Of a stretch of DNA of 64,000 nt, positions 7,858 through 17,433 are shown in pieces. Location: assembly GCF_004798585.1 (NCBI RefSeq), contig NZ_PPXQ01000007.1:124001-188000 (forward strand), read 5' to 3'. The notes under the pieces were generated by a model. The model was given only the letters and a program-made list of their open reading frames with translations. It did no database searches and was not told the DNA's origin. The position numbers were made by a program, and so were the translations under genes. Numbering within the stretch: position 1 is the first letter of the stretch; the number at the start of each line of letters is the position of its first letter. This DNA is from Massilia sp. Mn16-1_5. Its GTDB lineage: Bacteria; Pseudomonadota; Gammaproteobacteria; Burkholderiales; Burkholderiaceae_D.

Positions 7858-9858
7858 TTACACGCGCTTCGGTTCGGGAACCGGCTTTTGCACTGCGTTG
7901 TCGCACAGCGTCAGCACCGCCCGCACCAGTTCCGCCGGCGCAACCGGTTTCGACAGGTATTCATCGAAACCCGCTTCGAGCGAGCGCATCCTGTCTTCGC
8001 GGCGCGAGAAGGCGGTCAGCGCCAGGGCGCGCACGCCGGCCACGTGCGGGTTGCTCGACGCGCGCACGCGGCGCATCAGTTCCATCCCGTCCATGCCCGG
8101 CATACCGATGTCGCTCACCATCAGGTCGGGTTTCAGACGGTCGATCATCTGCAACGCCTCATACGCGGTCGAGGCGGTGACGATGGTGGCGGCCATGTCG
8201 GCCAGCACGTAATGGACGATGTCGAGCGAATCGCGCTCGTCGTCGACCACCAGGATGGTCAGGCCGCTGAGTGCGCCGCTGCCGGCGCGCACGGCATCGG
8301 GGTCGTGCGGCTTGAGCAGGCAGTCGGGCGCGGCAGGTGCCTCGTCGATGCGCTGCAGCGGCATCGTCAGCGTGAAGGTGGCGCCTTCGCCTTCGCCGGC
8401 GCTGGCCGCGCTTAAGCTCCCGCCTTGCAGTTCGACCAACTGGTGGGCGATCGACAGGCCGAGACCCAGGCCGCCATGACGGCGCGTGGACGAGGCATCG
8501 GCCTGGCGGAAGCGGTCGAACACGTGCGGCAAGAAGTCGGGGGCGATGCCGATGCCGGTGTCGCTGACCTCGATGACGATGGTGTCGCCGACGCGCTTCG
8601 AGCTGACGCGCACGGCGCCGCCGCCCGGCGTGAACTTGATCGCGTTCGACAGCAGATTCGTCATCACCTGCTGCAGGCGGCCGGCGTCCGCCGCCAGCGG
8701 GCCGGCATGGCTTTCGATCAGCATTTCCAGGCGCACGCCCTTGGCCAGGGCGACCGGGCGCACCGTCTCCACCGCGGCGGCGATGAAGTCCGAGGGCCAG
8801 GTGCGGTCGACCTCGATGCGGATCTTGCCGGCAATCAGGCGGCTCATGTCGAGCATGTCCTCGATCAGCTGCGACTGCGCGCGCGCATTGCGCTCGATCG
8901 TCTGCAGGCCGCGTTTCAGCATCTTTTCGTCCTTGCCGCCGTCCATCAGCAGCTGCGCCCAGCCGAGCATGGCGTTGAGCGGGGTGCGCAGCTCGTGCGA
9001 GAGGGTGGACAGGAATTCGTCCTTCATGTCGGACAGGCGCTCGGCCTCGAGGCGGGCCTTCTGCTCATGCAGGTACAGGGTCTGGCGCTCGGCCGAGGTG
9101 GCGAGCGAGGCGGCCAGGATGCGCGAACGGTCTTCCAGGCGCGAGTCATAGACGGCGACCAGGGTGGCGATGGTCAGCAGCAGCAGGGCGGTCACGGTCA
9201 CCATGCCGGCCAACAGATCCTGGCTGATGCCGACGTCGGCTTCCAGGCAGATGCTGCCCGGTAAAAAGTGCGCCGCTTCCATGCCGGTGTAGTGCATGCC
9301 GACGATGGCGAAGCCCATCATGACGGCGGCCGCCAGCTGGGCCAGCCCGGCGTGGCGCATGCGGTGGCGCAGGTGGAAGGCGAGCCAGAGCGCGCCGGCG
9401 GAGGCGCCGATCGCGATCAGGACCGAGAGGCCGAACAGCAGCGGATCGTATTCGATGCCGGGACGCATGCGCATGGCGGCCATGCCCGTGTAGTGCATGG
9501 CATTGATGCCCAGGCCCATCAGGACCGCGCTGAGGGCGAAGTGGCCGGGGCGCGGCATTGGGCGGCTGATCTGCGACAGGGCCAGCATCGAGGCCAGCAC
9601 CGGCAGCAGCCAGGAAATGAAGGTGATGCCGATGTCGTAGCCGACCGGGAAGGGCAGGCGGAAGGCTTGCATGCCGATGAAGTGCATGGCCCAGATGCCG
9701 CTGCCCATGGCAAAGGCGCCGCCACCCATCCACCACCAGGTGGTGCGGCCGTGCGAATGGCGCACGCGTTCGGCCAGGCTCAGCGCGGTGTACGAGGCAT
9801 AGATTGCGACCAGGATCGACACCAGGACGAGTGTCGGTTCGTAATGGCCAAGAGACAT
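7858..9858 (-). CDS. MHYT-domain hybrid sensor histidine kinase with receiver domain
   Basis: The 666-residue membrane sensor has a seven-helix MHYT domain in residues 1-240. This carries three copies of the signature, AMHFIGM, AMHYTGM and GMHYTGM, which are thought to bind copper and sense oxygen, CO or NO. A coiled linker leads to the dimerisation/phosphoacceptor helix FLSTLSHELRTPLN with His288. The ATPase domain follows with N-box LLSNAIKFTPGGG and G-box HGGLGLGLSI. A C-terminal receiver domain (about 535-650) has ILVVDDE and phosphoacceptor Asp583 in SDIGMPG. No separate response regulator is adjacent, so phosphate may stay in cis or pass to a distant partner. The stop lies flush against the repeat at 7757-7857. 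Confidence 0.93.
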   Translation of the reverse strand: MSLGHYEPTLVLVSILVAIYASYTALSLAERVRHSHGRTTWWWMGGGAFAMGSGIWAMHFIGMQAFRLPFPVGYDIGITFISWLLPVLASMLALSQISRPMPRPGHFALSAVLMGLGINAMHYTGMAAMRMRPGIEYDPLLFGLSVLIAIGASAGALWLAFHLRHRMRHAGLAQLAAAVMMGFAIVGMHYTGMEAAHFLPGSICLEADVGISQDLLAGMVTVTALLLLTIATLVAVYDSRLEDRSRILAASLATSAERQTLYLHEQKARLEAERLSDMKDEFLSTLSHELRTPLNAMLGWAQLLMDGGKDEKMLKRGLQTIERNARAQSQLIEDMLDMSRLIAGKIRIEVDRTWPSDFIAAAVETVRPVALAKGVRLEMLIESHAGPLAADAGRLQQVMTNLLSNAIKFTPGGGAVRVSSKRVGDTIVIEVSDTGIGIAPDFLPHVFDRFRQADASSTRRHGGLGLGLSIAHQLVELQGGSLSAASAGEGEGATFTLTMPLQRIDEAPAAPDCLLKPHDPDAVRAGSGALSGLTILVVDDERDSLDIVHYVLADMAATIVTASTAYEALQMIDRLKPDLMVSDIGMPGMDGMELMRRVRASSNPHVAGVRALALTAFSRREDRMRSLEAGFDEYLSKPVAPAELVRAVLTLCDNAVQKPVPEPKRV

Positions 9859-9985
9859 GGCAAATTGGAGAAAAAGACGAGTGGGCCAGTCTACACGGCG
9901 ACGGCCCAGTTCGCATCAAATTTCCCAGCTGCAACTTATAAACGGCCACAAGCGGCGCGGCGGCGCAACAGCGGCGCCGCGGCGT

Positions 9986-11212
9986 TCAGGCCTGGCGCCG
10001 GTGGGTGGCGGGCAGGAAGGCGGTCGCCAGGCCCAGTAGCGGCAGGAAGGCCAGCACGCCGTAGACCTGCACGATGCCATAGCTGTCGGCCAGCTTGCCC
10101 AGGCCGGCGGCGCCGATGCCGCCGATGCCGAACATGAGGCCGAACATCAGGCCCGAGACCATGCCGACGCGTCCCGGCACGGCTTCCTGGGCATACACGA
10201 CCAAAGCGGCGAAGGCCGAGGACATCACCAGGCCGATGACGATCGCCAGTACCGCCGTCCACCACAGGTTGGCTTGCGGCAGGATCAGCGCGAAGGGAGC
10301 CACGCCGAGGAAGGAGATCCAGATCACCGCCTTGCGGCCGATGCGGTCGCCGACCGGCCCGCCGGCGAAGGTGCCGGCCGCCACCGCCGCCAGGAACATG
10401 AACAGGAACATCTGGCTGTGCTGGACCCCGAGATGGAAGCGCTCCATCAGATAAAAGGTGAAGTAGTTCGTGAACGAGGCGATGTAGACGAACTTGGCGA
10501 ACATCAGGATGCAGATCACGATCACGGCGCGGATCACGCCCGCGCGGTCGAGGCCGGCGTGGTGCTTGCCAGATAAGCTTTTCGCCTTGGCGCTGCCGTG
10601 ATGCCTGACCCAGTGCGTCAGGCGGAAGAGCAGCAGGATCGCCGCCACTGCCACGACCATGAACCAGGCCACGGCGCCCTGGCCATGGGGAATGATGATG
10701 GCGGCCGCCAGCAGCGGGCCGATTGCCGAGCCGCTGTTGCCGCCCACCTGGAAGGTCGACTGCGCGGTGCCGAAGCGCCCGCCCGAGGCCAGGCGCGCGA
10801 TGCGCGAGGCTTCCGGGTGGAAGGTTGCGGAGCCGACGCCGATGGTGCCCGCCGCGAGCAGCAGCATTGGATAGCTGCCGGCGCTGGCCAGCAGCGCGAT
10901 GCCGATCAGGGTCATCACCATGCCGAAGGGCAGCAGATAGGGTTTCGGGTGCTTGTCCGTGTACAGGCCGATCCAGGGCTGGAGCAGCGAGGCGACCACC
11001 TGGTACACCAGCGCGATGATGCCGATCTCGCCGAAGCTCAGCTTGAAACTCGTTTTCAGCAGCGGAAAGATCGCAGGCAGCATGGCCTGGATCATGTCGT
11101 TGAGCAGGTGGGCGACTGCCGCGCCGCCGACGATGGGCAGCAGGAAGCCGTGCGCTTGTTGTGAGGAAACCGGTGTATCGGGCGTGACGGACTGGGTGGC
11201 GGGATTGGTCAT
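9986..11212 (-). CDS. MFS transporter, fosmidomycin-resistance (Fsr)-like
   Basis: The roughly 408-residue protein has twelve predicted hydrophobic segments. It includes IGLYTDKHPKPYLLPFGM, the loop 2-3 G-x-x-x-D-R/K-x-G-R/K motif of MFS pumps, and VGDRIGRKAVIW, its repeat in the second half. GVGSATFHPEASRIAR is characteristic of the Fsr subfamily. The start is placed at the methionine beginning MTNPATQS. The upstream in-frame ATG at 11248 would add twelve residues of no family character. It is probably a drug or metabolite exporter; the substrate is not known. The gene stands alone between the kinase and a small membrane-anchored protein. Confidence 0.85.
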   Translation of the reverse strand: MTNPATQSVTPDTPVSSQQAHGFLLPIVGGAAVAHLLNDMIQAMLPAIFPLLKTSFKLSFGEIGIIALVYQVVASLLQPWIGLYTDKHPKPYLLPFGMVMTLIGIALLASAGSYPMLLLAAGTIGVGSATFHPEASRIARLASGGRFGTAQSTFQVGGNSGSAIGPLLAAAIIIPHGQGAVAWFMVVAVAAILLLFRLTHWVRHHGSAKAKSLSGKHHAGLDRAGVIRAVIVICILMFAKFVYIASFTNYFTFYLMERFHLGVQHSQMFLFMFLAAVAAGTFAGGPVGDRIGRKAVIWISFLGVAPFALILPQANLWWTAVLAIVIGLVMSSAFAALVVYAQEAVPGRVGMVSGLMFGLMFGIGGIGAAGLGKLADSYGIVQVYGVLAFLPLLGLATAFLPATHRRQA

Positions 11213-11312
11213 GGCGAGGAGGGAGAGGACGGCTGTGCAAGTGCGCATGCCTGCGCCGCCAGGGTCTGGCGGCCTTGCGGCATGACATCTTCGGGATTTT
11301 ACAGGGAGCTGG

Positions 11313-11711
11313 TCAGCGCTGCAGGATCAGCGCCGCCATCGCCGCGACCGCGCCGGCGGCCGCCACGGCCCAGGGACCGATGCGCATGATCTCGCCGGAT
11401 TGCCCGGCCTGCACGGCCAGCGGACCGCTGACGGGACGCCATTCGTCGCGTCCGGCCGCGGCGGCGCGTGCGGCGGCCGCTTCCTGTTCGTAGAGGGTGG
11501 AAAAGCGTTCCAGGTCGAGCGGATTCAATGTGGCCATGTAGGCAACGATCTGGTCGTGCTGGTCGAGCCTGACCTGGTAGCGGTTACGTCCGGCCGCCAC
11601 CGCGCTGCGCAGGTGGGCGGCTTCGGTCTCGACCAGTTCGCGCACGTGTTCGCGCGTAATGGCGGCCAGCACGATCCTCGGTCGTTCAACGCTTCGTCTT
11701 TCGGCTTGCAC
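11313..11711 (-). CDS. hypothetical protein with C-terminal membrane anchor
   Basis: The product is about 132 residues if translation starts at a GTG at 11711, which is preceded by a purine-rich GAGAGAGAC stretch. An ATG at 11825 is also in frame but would add an arginine-rich segment lacking protein character. The body is helical and charged (ITREHVRELVETEAAHLRSA), and it ends in a hydrophobic helix, PWAVAAAGAVAAMAALIL. I do not recognise a family. A tail-anchored or bitopic protein is the simplest reading. Confidence 0.5.
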   Translation of the reverse strand: MQAERRSVERPRIVLAAITREHVRELVETEAAHLRSAVAAGRNRYQVRLDQHDQIVAYMATLNPLDLERFSTLYEQEAAAARAAAAGRDEWRPVSGPLAVQAGQSGEIMRIGPWAVAAAGAVAAMAALILQR

Positions 11712-11960
11712 TTGCTGTCTCTCTCGGCGTTCCGTCTGAACGAGCAGTCTACGCCGCCGGCCGCTCCTTTGCCAACACACTTGGCTTGCCCACACTGCTG
11801 TCGAGCAGACAAGAACGGCCGGCAAAGCGTCTCAAAATTTCTACAAAGAAAAATATATTTCATGCGGTTACCAGATTGGCATTTAGTTCGCCCCGAGAAA
11901 TGCGTAACCTGAGCGGCTCGCCGCCTTCGGCGAACGACAGCGCAGTACACGGTATCTGAA

Positions 11961-14363
11961 TTGAACGACAAGACAACGACAAGCGATCTGGCACGGCTGG
12001 CCGAGGAAAACACCGCCCTGATCGAAAACTCCCTGGACCTGATTGCCCTCATCGACGCCGAGGGCCGTTTCCTGCGCCTGAACGCGGCAACCTTCGACAT
12101 CCTCGGCTACCTGCCTGAGGAGCTGGTGGGGCGCTGCTACTTTGAATTGCTGGCCGAGGATGAGCGTCCCCTGTTCGAGGTTCTGCGCGCCAACCTGCGC
12201 GCGGGCATGTCGATCCGGCGCGACCTGCACAGCCGCTGGATGCACAAGGCGGGGCATGCCGTCGTGATGTCGGTCTCGGTGCGCTGGTGCGCGCTCAGCC
12301 AGGTAACCTACGCGACGGCGCGCGACGTCACCGAAGAGCATGTTGCGCGCCAGGCCCTGGACAAGTCCCAGCAGCAACTGCAGGTCATGCTGGAAAGCAT
12401 CGGCGACGCCTTCTTTGCCGTCGACCGCAACTGGCGCGTGACCTACGCCAACCGCAAGGCGGGCAATTTCGTGAACGTCGACGCCGGGGCCGCCATCGGC
12501 CGCAACCTGCTCGAGGTCGCGCCCGACCTGCACAACTCCCCCTCGCTCGCCTATTATCGGCGCGCCATGGAAACCGGCGAAGCCTGCGCCTTCGAGACCT
12601 ACTGGGAGCCGTCCGGCGTCTGGGTCGAGGCGCGCGCCTATCCGAGCGAGGACGGCCTGTCCGTCTATTTTCATGACATCAGCTTCAAGCGCCAAGCCGA
12701 GCAGGCGCTGAGGAAAAGCGAGCAGCGCTTCCGCAATCTGTTCCAGCAGGCGGCCGACAGCATCGTCATTGCCGACCGCGAGCTGCGCATCGTCGCCGCC
12801 AACGGCCGCGCCTGCAGTGTATTCGGCTATACCGAAGAGGAATTCCTGGGCCTGCGCGCGCCCGACATCGACAGCGACTTCAGCTACACGGCCGAACTGG
12901 GGGCGGCGCTCCAGGATGGACAAACCCGGCTGCTGCGCATCACCAAGCGGCGCAAGGACGGCAGCACCTTCCCGGCCGACGTCCACATCTCCCGTTTCGA
13001 GGACGGCGGCAAGGAGTTTTACCAGGCCATCATCCGCGACGTCACCGAACGCGAGGAAACGCAGAACCGCCTGCGCGAGCTGGCCACCCACGACACCCTG
13101 ACCGGGCTGCCGAACCGCGCGCTGCTGGGTGAACGCGTGCAGCGCCTGCTCGACACCTGCCCGCATGGTTCCACGGTGGCGACGATGTTCCTCGACCTCG
13201 ACCGTTTCAAGGAAGTCAACGACTCCTTTGGCCACGAGTTCGGCGACATCCTGCTGTGCGAAGTGGCGGCGCGCCTGCGCGGGGTGATCCGTCCGGGCGA
13301 CGTCATCGCCCGCCTGGGCGGCGACGAATTCGTGATCGCAGCCCTGTGCCCCAGCGGCCAGGCGGCGGCCGGGCGCATCGGCGAGAAACTGCTGGACGTG
13401 CTGACCACCCCGATCACGATCGCCGGCCAGGACGTGATCATCGGCGCCTCGATCGGCATCAGCCTGTTCCCGGCCGACGGCAACAGCAAGGAGCAATTGT
13501 TCCAGGCGGCCGACACGGCGATGTACCGCGCCAAGGCGGCCGGGCGCAACCGCTACCGCTTCTTCGAGCCGGAAATGGCCTTCGCCACGCGCGAACGGAT
13601 GGCGCTGGAAACCTCGCTGCGCCCGGCGCTGGCGCGCGGCGAATTCGAGCTGCACTACCAGCCGCGCATCGACCTGCGCAGCATGACCATGGTCGGCATG
13701 GAAGCCCTGATCCGCTGGAACCATCCGGAGCGTGGCCTGGTCTCGCCGGCGCAGTTCATCCCGATCGCCGAGGAGACCGGATTGATCGCGCCGATCGGAC
13801 GCTGGGTGTTGAGAGAGGCCTGCCTGCAGACGCGGCGCCTGATGACGGAATTCGGACGCGAGATCTGCGTCTCGGTGAACGTCTCGGCGCGCCAGCTGGC
13901 GCATGCGACTTTCGTCGGCGAAGTGCGGCAGGCGTTGCAGGAGTCAAGCATCCCGCCGCATTGCCTGGAACTGGAACTGACCGAAAGCGCGCTGATCGCC
14001 GACATCGAGCGCACCGCGCTGATGCTGCGCGAGTTGCACGGGCTGGGCGTGAAACTGGCGGTCGACGACTTCGGCACCGGCTACTCGGGCCTGGCCTACC
14101 TGCGCAGCTTCCCGATCGACGTGTTGAAACTCGACCGCTCCTTCGTGCTGCAGGAAGACGAGCGCATCAGCGCTTTCGATTTCGTGAAAGCGTTTGTGGA
14201 CATGGCGCATGCACTGAAGCTGGCGGTGGTGGCCGAGGGCGTGGAGACGGCCGAGGTGGTCGAGTTCCTGCGTGCGGCCGATTGCGACGAGGCGCAGGGG
14301 TATCACTTTGCGAAGCCGCTGCCGCTAGAGGAATTACGCAAAAGACTCGCGGCCGAAATGTAG
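11961..14363 (+). CDS. PAS-PAS-PAS-GGDEF-EAL c-di-GMP turnover protein
   Basis: The 800-residue cytoplasmic protein has no transmembrane helix. Three PAS domains cover about residues 18-128, 131-245 and 249-368. They are followed by a diguanylate cyclase domain with intact RLGGDEF (GGDEF at 453-457), and then by a phosphodiesterase domain with EAL at 581-583, DDFGTGYSGL and KLDRSFV. Both catalytic signatures are intact, so the protein could make or degrade c-di-GMP, with the balance set by the PAS inputs. The start is a TTG. The frame is closed by a stop at 11910 and contains no ATG or GTG between that stop and 11961. The TAG stop is the first three bases after the G of a GTAGGGTGGG repeat. 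Confidence 0.92.
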   Translation: MNDKTTTSDLARLAEENTALIENSLDLIALIDAEGRFLRLNAATFDILGYLPEELVGRCYFELLAEDERPLFEVLRANLRAGMSIRRDLHSRWMHKAGHAVVMSVSVRWCALSQVTYATARDVTEEHVARQALDKSQQQLQVMLESIGDAFFAVDRNWRVTYANRKAGNFVNVDAGAAIGRNLLEVAPDLHNSPSLAYYRRAMETGEACAFETYWEPSGVWVEARAYPSEDGLSVYFHDISFKRQAEQALRKSEQRFRNLFQQAADSIVIADRELRIVAANGRACSVFGYTEEEFLGLRAPDIDSDFSYTAELGAALQDGQTRLLRITKRRKDGSTFPADVHISRFEDGGKEFYQAIIRDVTEREETQNRLRELATHDTLTGLPNRALLGERVQRLLDTCPHGSTVATMFLDLDRFKEVNDSFGHEFGDILLCEVAARLRGVIRPGDVIARLGGDEFVIAALCPSGQAAAGRIGEKLLDVLTTPITIAGQDVIIGASIGISLFPADGNSKEQLFQAADTAMYRAKAAGRNRYRFFEPEMAFATRERMALETSLRPALARGEFELHYQPRIDLRSMTMVGMEALIRWNHPERGLVSPAQFIPIAEETGLIAPIGRWVLREACLQTRRLMTEFGREICVSVNVSARQLAHATFVGEVRQALQESSIPPHCLELELTESALIADIERTALMLRELHGLGVKLAVDDFGTGYSGLAYLRSFPIDVLKLDRSFVLQEDERISAFDFVKAFVDMAHALKLAVVAEGVETAEVVEFLRAADCDEAQGYHFAKPLPLEELRKRLAAEM

Positions 14364-14488
14364 GGTGGGCATGCCCACGCGGTTACATCGCTCGCTACAT
14401 GCCGGCCTTGTTCCGGGCGTTACTTGGACCGACGTCGACATCGTCGCGTCGGTGCCACCGGTAAAACGCGTGGGCATGCCCACCCTAC
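14360..14488. repeat. REPIN-like paired palindrome
   Basis: A left unit GTAGGGTGGGCATGCCC followed by ACGCGG, and a right unit CGCGTGGGCATGCCCACC followed by CTAC, are inverted copies about 85 bases apart. Each has GGGCATGCCC as core. The left unit supplies the stop codon of the GGDEF/EAL gene. The spacer has no coding sign. Confidence 0.85.
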
Positions 14489-14578
14489 AACACCCAACCG
14501 TGAGCGCCTGTCGTCAATATTTTCAGTAGGCAAGAAACGGGCGATAATCGCTGTTTTCCTTATTCAAGCGACGCCCTC

Positions 14579-16225
14579 ATGTCCGACCGCGATCTCAACG
14601 AACAACCGGCGCAAGCGCCCGCCAGCCCGTCCCGCCGCCGCATCTTCCAGGCCGCCGCCGCCGTCGGCCTCGGTGCCAGCCTGCCGGCTGCCGCCGACGC
14701 CGCACCGCGCGCCAAGGCAAAACCCGCATCCTCGCTCGACGCCAAGCTCAAGGCGCACGTCAAGAACGTGGTCGTGATCTTTCTCGAGAACCGCAGCTTC
14801 AACAACCTGTTCGCCGGCTTCCCCGGCCTGGCCGCGCCGATGCCGGCCAGCGCACCGCAGATCGACCGCGACGGTTCCACGCTGCCGGCGCTGCCGAAGA
14901 TCTGGGGCGGCATGGTGCCGGGACGCCAGAACATCGGCGGCAAGGATTACCTGATCGGCGAAGACAAGATCGCCAGTCTCCCCAACGGTCCGTGGAAACT
15001 GCATGACGGCGAAGGCCAGCCGCTGCCGGAAGCACTGGTCACGCGCGACCTGGTGCACAATTTTTATCACAACCAGATGCAGATCAACGGCGGCAAGAAC
15101 GACGGTTTTGTTGCCTGGGGCGACTCCGGCGCGCTGGTGATGGGGCATTACGGCGAGACGAGTAAAAACCTGGGCCTGTGGCAGATCGCGCGCGAGTACA
15201 CGCTGTGCGACAACTTCTTCATGGGTGCCTTCGGCGGTTCCTACCTGAACCACCAGTTCCTGATCAGCGGCCGCACGCCGGAATTCTTCAACGCGGCCGA
15301 AACGCCGGCCAGGAAAAAGATCACCGTGCTCGCGGACGGCCCGCAAGGCAAACGCCTGGCCGTGGCGCCGGACTCGCCGAAGTCCGCGCTCGACGGCAAG
15401 CCCAAGTTCGTCAACGCCGGCGCGATCACGCCCGACGGCTACGCCGTCAACACGATGGCGCCGCCTTACCAGCCAAGCTGGGTGCGTCCGGCGCCTGGGG
15501 GCGACGCCAACGCGGCCGATCCGCAGGATCCTTCCGTGCTGCCGCCGCAAAGCTACGACACCATCGGCGATCTGCTCTCGCGCAAGAAAGTGAGCTGGGC
15601 CTGGTACGGCGGCGCCTGGCAGGCCGCGCTCGATGGACGCGGCGCCGGCCAGCGTCCGAACTTCCAGCACCATCACCAGCCCTTCAATTACTTCCGCCAG
15701 TTCGCACCGGGCAGCGCGGCGCGCGCCGAACACCTGCGCGACGGCGGTCTGGGCGACAGCCCGATCTCGAACCGCTTCATCGCCGACGCGCTCGCCGGCA
15801 AGCTGCCGGCCGTGGCCTTCTACAAGCCGCAGGGCAACCTGAACCTGCACGCCGGCTATTCGGACATCGAATCGGGCGACGCCCACGTGGCCAACGTGAT
15901 CGCGCACCTGAAAAACTCGCCGCAGTGGGAAGACATGGTGGTCGTCATCACCTTCGACGAGAACGGCGGCTGGTGGGACCACGTGGCGCCGCCCGAAGGC
16001 GACCGCTGGGGACCGGGTTCGCGCATTCCGGCGATCGTCGTTTCGCCGCACGCGAAGAAGGGCGCGGTCGACCACAATTTCTACGACACCACCTCGATCC
16101 TGCGCTTCATCACGCGCCTGCACGGCCTGCCGAAGCTGGAGGGCCTGGCCGCGCGCGACGCCGCTTTTGCCGCCCGCGGCGCACGTGGACCGGGCGACCT
16201 GACGGCGGCGCTCAGCTTCCGCTGA
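14579..16225 (+). CDS. Tat-exported phosphoesterase, acid phosphatase AcpA / phospholipase C family
   Basis: The 548-residue product begins with a twin-arginine signal, SRRRIFQAAAAVGLGASLPA, ending near ADA. This indicates export of a folded metalloenzyme. The mature part matches the phosphoesterase family that includes Francisella AcpA and bacterial phospholipase C. It has VVVIFLENRSFNNLFAG at the start, HNFYHNQMQINGGKNDGFV, then ITFDENGGWWDHVAPP and NFYDTTSILRFI near the end. These motifs carry the metal- and phosphate-binding Glu, Asn, Asp and His residues. The substrate (phospholipid or phosphomonoester) cannot be decided. A strong terminator follows, so it is monocistronic. Confidence 0.88.
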   Translation: MSDRDLNEQPAQAPASPSRRRIFQAAAAVGLGASLPAAADAAPRAKAKPASSLDAKLKAHVKNVVVIFLENRSFNNLFAGFPGLAAPMPASAPQIDRDGSTLPALPKIWGGMVPGRQNIGGKDYLIGEDKIASLPNGPWKLHDGEGQPLPEALVTRDLVHNFYHNQMQINGGKNDGFVAWGDSGALVMGHYGETSKNLGLWQIAREYTLCDNFFMGAFGGSYLNHQFLISGRTPEFFNAAETPARKKITVLADGPQGKRLAVAPDSPKSALDGKPKFVNAGAITPDGYAVNTMAPPYQPSWVRPAPGGDANAADPQDPSVLPPQSYDTIGDLLSRKKVSWAWYGGAWQAALDGRGAGQRPNFQHHHQPFNYFRQFAPGSAARAEHLRDGGLGDSPISNRFIADALAGKLPAVAFYKPQGNLNLHAGYSDIESGDAHVANVIAHLKNSPQWEDMVVVITFDENGGWWDHVAPPEGDRWGPGSRIPAIVVSPHAKKGAVDHNFYDTTSILRFITRLHGLPKLEGLAARDAAFAARGARGPGDLTAALSFR

Positions 16226-16244
16226 GTTGTTCGTTCATTGCCAC

Positions 16245-16270
16245 AGCCGGCCTGCGCGCCGGCTTTTTTC
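16245..16270 (+). terminator. intrinsic terminator of the phosphoesterase gene
   Basis: A perfect 7-bp stem AGCCGGC / GCCGGCT with a six-base loop is followed by six T residues, 20 bases after the stop codon. Confidence 0.85.
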
Positions 16271-16478
16271 ATGCCCGCTCCCTCGGTAATCTTGCTAAAA
16301 GGCTACCGCGCGCTGGGTTGCGGAACCCGGCGATACACTGCCGCTTGGCTCGAGAATGCGCATCCGTGTGCTGCCGTCAAACACGGCGCAAGCGCTGCGC
16401 AACATGCCGAAGTCATCAACAGGAGCGGCGCATCGGAGACATGATGCCGGCTCCATCCCCAACCCCCAGGAGAGCATC

Positions 16479-17300
16479 ATGCAAAAAAATAAAGCGTTGA
16501 AAGGACTGCTCGCCGTTTCGGCCGCAGCCGCCATGTTCGCCAGCTTTGGCGTGCAAGCACAATCGGCCACCACCGTGAGCCCACAGGGCCAGCCGAACAT
16601 GACCGGCAAGACCGCGGGCGACGGCACGGTCAACAACACCAACAGCCAGGGCATGGAAAATCGCGGCAGCCAGGTCGGTTCGAGCACCGCCGGCTCGACT
16701 ACCGGTTCGGCCACCGCGGGTCACGCGGGCCACCAGAGCGGCGCCGGCATGAGCGGCAGCACCGGCACAGGCAGCACCGGCATGGCCGACCAAACCTCGG
16801 GCCAGTCGGGCACGGCCGGCGCCACCGCGTCGGGCGCAGCGAAGATGAGCAAGGCCGACAACAAGGCCATCATGGATATGGCGATGGTGAACATGGCCGA
16901 AGTCGAAATGGGCAAGCTGGCGCAAAGCAAGAGCCAGAACCAGGAAGTGAAAACCTTCGCCCAGCAGATGATCGACGACCACACGAAGGGCCTGGCCGAA
17001 GTGCAGACCGTGGCGCAAGCCAAGGGCATCACCCTGCCGACCGAGCTCGACGCCAAGCACAAGGCCATGGCGGCCAAGCTGGCCAAGCTCGAGGGCGACA
17101 AGTTCGACCGCGAGTACATGAAGACGGGCGGCACGGGCGGCCACAAGGAAGCGCTGGCCATGCTGAACAAGAACGAGAAGAACGCCAAGGACAGCGACGT
17201 CAAGGCCCTGGCAACGAAAATGAAGCCGACGGTGGAACAGCACCTGAAGGCGGCCCAGCAGATGCCGGCTGCAAAGTCGGGCACGACCTCGGGCAAGTAA
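16479..17300 (+). CDS. DUF4142 periplasmic protein
   Basis: The 273-residue product starts at the ATG following AGGAGAGCATC and opens with a signal peptide, KGLLAVSAAAAMFASFGVQA. Residues 30-125 are a low-complexity Gly/Ser/Thr stretch (repeated AGSTTGSA- and GSTGTGSTG-like units). The C-terminal 145 residues form the helical DUF4142 domain, with MDMAMVNMAEVEMGKLA and FAQQMIDDHTKGLAEVQ, the ferritin-like helical pattern of this family. DUF4142 proteins are often stress-related in proteobacteria, but the molecular role is unknown. An upstream in-frame ATG at 16356 lacks a ribosome site and signal sequence and was rejected. Confidence 0.85.
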   Translation: MQKNKALKGLLAVSAAAAMFASFGVQAQSATTVSPQGQPNMTGKTAGDGTVNNTNSQGMENRGSQVGSSTAGSTTGSATAGHAGHQSGAGMSGSTGTGSTGMADQTSGQSGTAGATASGAAKMSKADNKAIMDMAMVNMAEVEMGKLAQSKSQNQEVKTFAQQMIDDHTKGLAEVQTVAQAKGITLPTELDAKHKAMAAKLAKLEGDKFDREYMKTGGTGGHKEALAMLNKNEKNAKDSDVKALATKMKPTVEQHLKAAQQMPAAKSGTTSGK

Positions 17301-17316
17301 TCCATCATTGATGGCC

Positions 17317-17384
17317 GCAAGCGGCGCCCTGGCGCCGCTTGCACGGGCGCGCTCCGGAACGATTCCGGAGCGCGCTCTCGTTTT
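17317..17384 (+). terminator. tandem terminator hairpins after DUF4142 gene
   Basis: The first hairpin has perfect 12-bp arms, GCAAGCGGCGCC / GGCGCCGCTTGC (17317-17342). The second has 12-bp arms, CGCGCTCCGGAA / TTCCGGAGCGCG (17348-17374), followed by CTCTCGTTTT. The second hairpin with its T-run is the likely terminator. Confidence 0.8.
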
Positions 17385-17421
17385 ATGCGGCGGCGTCGGG
17401 CGCTGCCTGCATGGGCTGATT

Positions 17422-17433
17422 TATACTTGCAAC
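17422..17433 (+). promoter_or_regulatory. candidate -10 box placing transcription start at the tag ATG
   Basis: TATACT at 17422-17427 is followed six bases later by the ATG of tag. There is no Shine-Dalgarno sequence. A normal sigma-70 start would fall on or next to the A of the ATG, suggesting a leaderless mRNA. The -35 region is weak. Confidence 0.45.

Noticed and set aside
16356..16478. N-terminal extension of the DUF4142 protein
   Set aside because: The extension lacks a ribosome site and would bury the signal peptide that begins at 16479.
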